From positions 1 through 20,553 of IMG/VR virus record IMGVR_UViG_3300009184_000274: a DNA stretch of 20,553 nucleotides; one strand, written 5' to 3'. A program made the position numbers and the translations under genes. Below are positions 19,496 to 20,553 of the stretch, piece after piece. Position 1 is the first letter of the stretch. The number at the start of each line of letters is the position of its first letter. The notes below the pieces were generated by a model. That model was not told where the DNA came from, made no database searches, and saw nothing but the letters and a program-made list of their open reading frames with translations. This DNA is from a virus.

Positions 19496-19782
19496 TGTTC
19501 TTCTCCTGTCTTAAGTACTGAAAGCAAAGCCTCAAGGTGGTCAAGAGCCTGTTGCTTACGCTTATAGTTGGTACCTAACATTTGGTTAGCCTTCTTAAGT
19601 GTGCTCCCATTACGGGTCATTTTCATACCTGTCTTAAGTTCTAACTTAATCCATGATACGAGGCAGATGAGGACATACAAGTCCACACCCACCCCTCCTG
19701 CGCTGGTCATCTCGCCGTTCTCGTTAAAGTCCATGTGCTTATGACCTGTTGTTAGTGCTTCTAGTGTGCGTTCGGGTAGCAT
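19492..19782 (-). CDS. Small hypothetical protein
   Basis: 96 residues. LPERTLEALTTGHKHMDFNENG, then a hydrophobic patch GVDLYVLICLVSWIKLEL at about 32-49 that may be a buried helix or weak membrane segment, then a basic part MTRNGSTLKKANQMLGTNYKRKQQALDHLEALL resembling a helix-turn-helix in outline. Ends SVLKTGEEQ. ATG follows AGGAGATAAC and an element copy. Two element copies (19631 and 19508) lie inside the gene. Not recognised; a DNA-binding role is a guess. Confidence 0.65.
   Translation of the reverse strand: MLPERTLEALTTGHKHMDFNENGEMTSAGGVGVDLYVLICLVSWIKLELKTGMKMTRNGSTLKKANQMLGTNYKRKQQALDHLEALLSVLKTGEEQ
19508..19518 (+). promoter_or_regulatory. Element before the 19495 gene
   Basis: On the gene strand: AGTACTTAAGACAGGAGAAG, then ATG at 19495. 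The AG of the element flows into GGAG, so motif and ribosome binding site are one block. Encodes Val-Leu-Lys-Thr-Gly at the end of the upstream gene. Confidence 0.65.
19631..19638 (+). promoter_or_regulatory. GTCTTAAG inside the 19492-19782 gene
   Basis: On the gene strand it reads AACTTAAGACAGG and encodes Leu-Lys-Thr-Gly-Met, followed closely by ATG codons in frame (Met54, Met56 region). No full GGAG follows. A further CTTAAG without the flanking GTC lies at 19594-19599. Confidence 0.4.
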
Positions 19783-19955
19783 TAGTTATCTCCTGTCTTA
19801 AGTACGAAGTTATCTCCGTAATCGTTTGCTTGTGTAAGTATCCAGCCTTCACGCTGTAACTTTTCAATCTCGTACTCATACTCTTTTGCTGTGCTGAATA
19901 ACCCATTGAGTAACCAGCGTGTTGTTTCACCTTGCTTTGTTGCTTTAATTGCCAT
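19782..19955 (-). CDS. Small hypothetical protein
   Basis: 57 residues from the ATG at 19955, which has ACAGGAGAAC upstream. The frame is open back to 20003 but that ATG has no ribosome binding site. MAIKATKQGETTRWLLNGLF, then STAKEYEYEIEKLQREGWILTQANDYGDNFVLKTGDN: an alpha/beta protein with a helix EYEYEIEKLQREG and a beta end, the layout of small phage early proteins. The last residues come from the element before the next gene. Not recognised. Confidence 0.65.
   Translation of the reverse strand: MAIKATKQGETTRWLLNGLFSTAKEYEYEIEKLQREGWILTQANDYGDNFVLKTGDN
19795..19805 (+). promoter_or_regulatory. Element before the 19782 gene
   Basis: On the gene strand: GTACTTAAGACAGGAG, then ATAACTA and ATG at 19782. 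The clearest example of the element fused to a ribosome binding site; it encodes Val-Leu-Lys-Thr-Gly at the end of the previous gene. Confidence 0.65.
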
Positions 19956-20034
19956 GATGTTCTCCTGTCTAGTTGGTAGTACTACTTTGCCACCTGTTGG
20001 CATAGTAGGTCAAGCATTTGTAGTGTGATGTTGG

Positions 20035-20187
20035 TCACTTAGTAGGGAAGTAACACTCTGTCATTGTATTAAGACAGAAGTGGTCGTCTACCCACCAGAC
20101 ATGACCTGCGACCCACCAGATACCAGCGAGTGCAATCATGGTTGGAATAATGACGAGCACTATCCATCCTCGGCGTGTTAGTTTCAT
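20035..20187 (-). CDS. 50-residue membrane microprotein
   Basis: The ATG overlaps the upstream stop (ATGA) and has AAAGGA eight bases before it. MKLTRRGW, then a hydrophobic helix at 8-27 (WIVLVIIPTMIALAGIWWVA), then a Trp-rich juxtamembrane segment HVWWVDDH and a polar tail with Cys38 and Cys45. Positive residues at the N-terminus predict N-in topology with the tail outside. No family recognised. Early phage microproteins of this shape sometimes block superinfection, which is only a possibility here. Confidence 0.7.
   Translation of the reverse strand: MKLTRRGWIVLVIIPTMIALAGIWWVAGHVWWVDDHFCLNTMTECYFPTK
20066..20075 (-). promoter_or_regulatory. GTATTAAGAC element in the membrane microprotein gene
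   Basis: On the gene strand it reads GTCTTAATACAATG, encoding Cys-Leu-Asn-Thr-Met; same ten bases as at 5859, 17655 and 18115. Confidence 0.35.
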
Positions 20188-20435
20188 TTCAATCCTTTCG
20201 TTGCAAGGCTTGATGCAATCAAACGCAAAATCTTTTTGTCTTTATCGCTTAAGACATAATCTTGTGCATGTTGGCATTGGTCAAGGGGGATAAGGCAGTC
20301 TCCGCAAATGGTTGCTTGAATCCTTGAGTGAAACTCCGATAACTTTTCCGTTACATAATTTTTGCATGTTGTCTTGTGTTGGTCATAGACATAAGCATCA
20401 CAGACCACACAATTATTGTTTATGTCGTAAGTCAC
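20184..20435 (-). CDS. 83-residue zinc-ribbon-like protein
   Basis: GTG start at 20435 overlapping the upstream stop, with GGCGGTGG upstream. Cys9-x-x-Cys12 (NNCVVCDAYVYD), Cys24, then Cys44-x-x-Cys47 (ATICGDCLIPLDQCQH), plus Cys54 and His56, offer one or two zinc sites. The C-terminal part YVLSDKDKKILRLIASSLATKG is a polar helix. Not assigned to a family. It forms part of the run of Cys-rich small proteins in this operon. Confidence 0.7.
   Translation of the reverse strand: MTYDINNNCVVCDAYVYDQHKTTCKNYVTEKLSEFHSRIQATICGDCLIPLDQCQHAQDYVLSDKDKKILRLIASSLATKGLK
20248..20255 (-). promoter_or_regulatory. CTTAAGAC element in the 20184-20435 gene
   Basis: On the gene strand: ATGTCTTAAGCG, encoding Val-Leu-Ser. 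About 60 bases before the next start, so not in the tight arrangement. Confidence 0.3.
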
Positions 20436-20553
20436 GATGCCACCGCCGTAAGTTCTGTCTTAATAACTGAGAGTGCTTGGGTGAGGGTCTTGATTGTTTT
20501 GATGTCAAGATTTTCAATCTTTTCCCATGAGTAAACCTGCTCGCCAGTCACTC
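20432..20553 (-). CDS. 3' end of an unidentified gene (partial)
   Basis: The gene enters from the right edge. The visible 39 residues are VTGEQVYSWEKIENL, then DIKTIKTLTQALSVIKTELTAVAS before TGA, a helical and mildly basic C-terminus. The stop overlaps the GTG start of the next gene (tcGTGA). Ile-Lys-Thr comes from the element copy at 20457. Too little is visible to name it, and the true start is outside the window. Confidence 0.6.
   Translation of the reverse strand, partial: VTGEQVYSWEKIENLDIKTIKTLTQALSVIKTELTAVAS
20457..20467 (+). promoter_or_regulatory. GTCTTAATAAC element before the 20435 gene
   Basis: On the gene strand: GTTATTAAGACAG, 22 bases before the GTG start at 20435, overlapping the end of the partial upstream gene. 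Confidence 0.45.

Overview
The window looks like part of the genome of a tailed double-stranded DNA phage of an actinobacterium. The host assignment rests mainly on a minus-strand WhiB-family gene (17764-18114), because WhiB proteins are restricted to Actinobacteria and their phages. The base composition is clearly not high-GC. A low-GC actinobacterium, such as the freshwater acI/Nanopelagicales group, would fit, but that is inference. No integrase, repressor, terminase or capsid gene, and no tRNA, was found in the window.

Layout. (1) 11-10490, plus strand: end of the virion structural module, then lysis. It holds a small conserved basic protein, a small hypothetical, a connector/adaptor-like virion protein, an Ala/Ser/Thr-rich tail fibre, a small tail-associated protein, a Gly-rich fibre or adhesin, an A+T-rich moron-like gene ending in its own terminator, a large tail protein, several small membrane proteins, a secreted Pro/Glu-rich protein and a CHAP endolysin. 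A strong terminator at 10507-10536 closes the module. (2) 10516-11383, minus strand: a tight island of four overlapping small genes (HNH endonuclease, FmdB-type zinc ribbon, membrane microprotein, another zinc-binding protein). (3) 11489-17651, plus strand: DNA metabolism. It holds a RecB/Cas4-like Fe-S nuclease, a zinc-ribbon protein, a DnaB/RecA-type ATPase, two unknowns, a GT-A glycosyltransferase, a Holliday-junction-resolvase-like nuclease, a primase split into zinc-finger and TOPRIM proteins, an unknown, a sigma-70-like protein and a deoxynucleoside monophosphate kinase. (4) 17764-20553, minus strand, convergent with (3) across a hairpin terminator: overlapping small genes, including WhiB, a lytic transglycosylase-like protein, several Cys4 microproteins and unknowns, running off the right edge.

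The most striking feature is a short near-palindromic DNA element, GTCTTAA(G/T)AC, with about 21 hand-counted copies. Twelve of them fall in the 2.35 kb of the last minus-strand operon. Several lie directly upstream of, and partly merge with, the ribosome binding site of the next gene (sense strand GTACTTAAGACAGGAG), and so write a shared Leu-Lys-Thr(-Gly) sequence into the C-termini of unrelated upstream proteins. One copy sits before an internal AGGAGG-ATG inside the transglycosylase gene, and one follows the terminator of the moron-like gene. It resembles, in concept, the start-associated sequences and stoperators of mycobacteriophages, but I do not recognise this sequence. The phage encodes two possible trans-acting partners, the sigma-like protein and WhiB. 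That link is a hypothesis.
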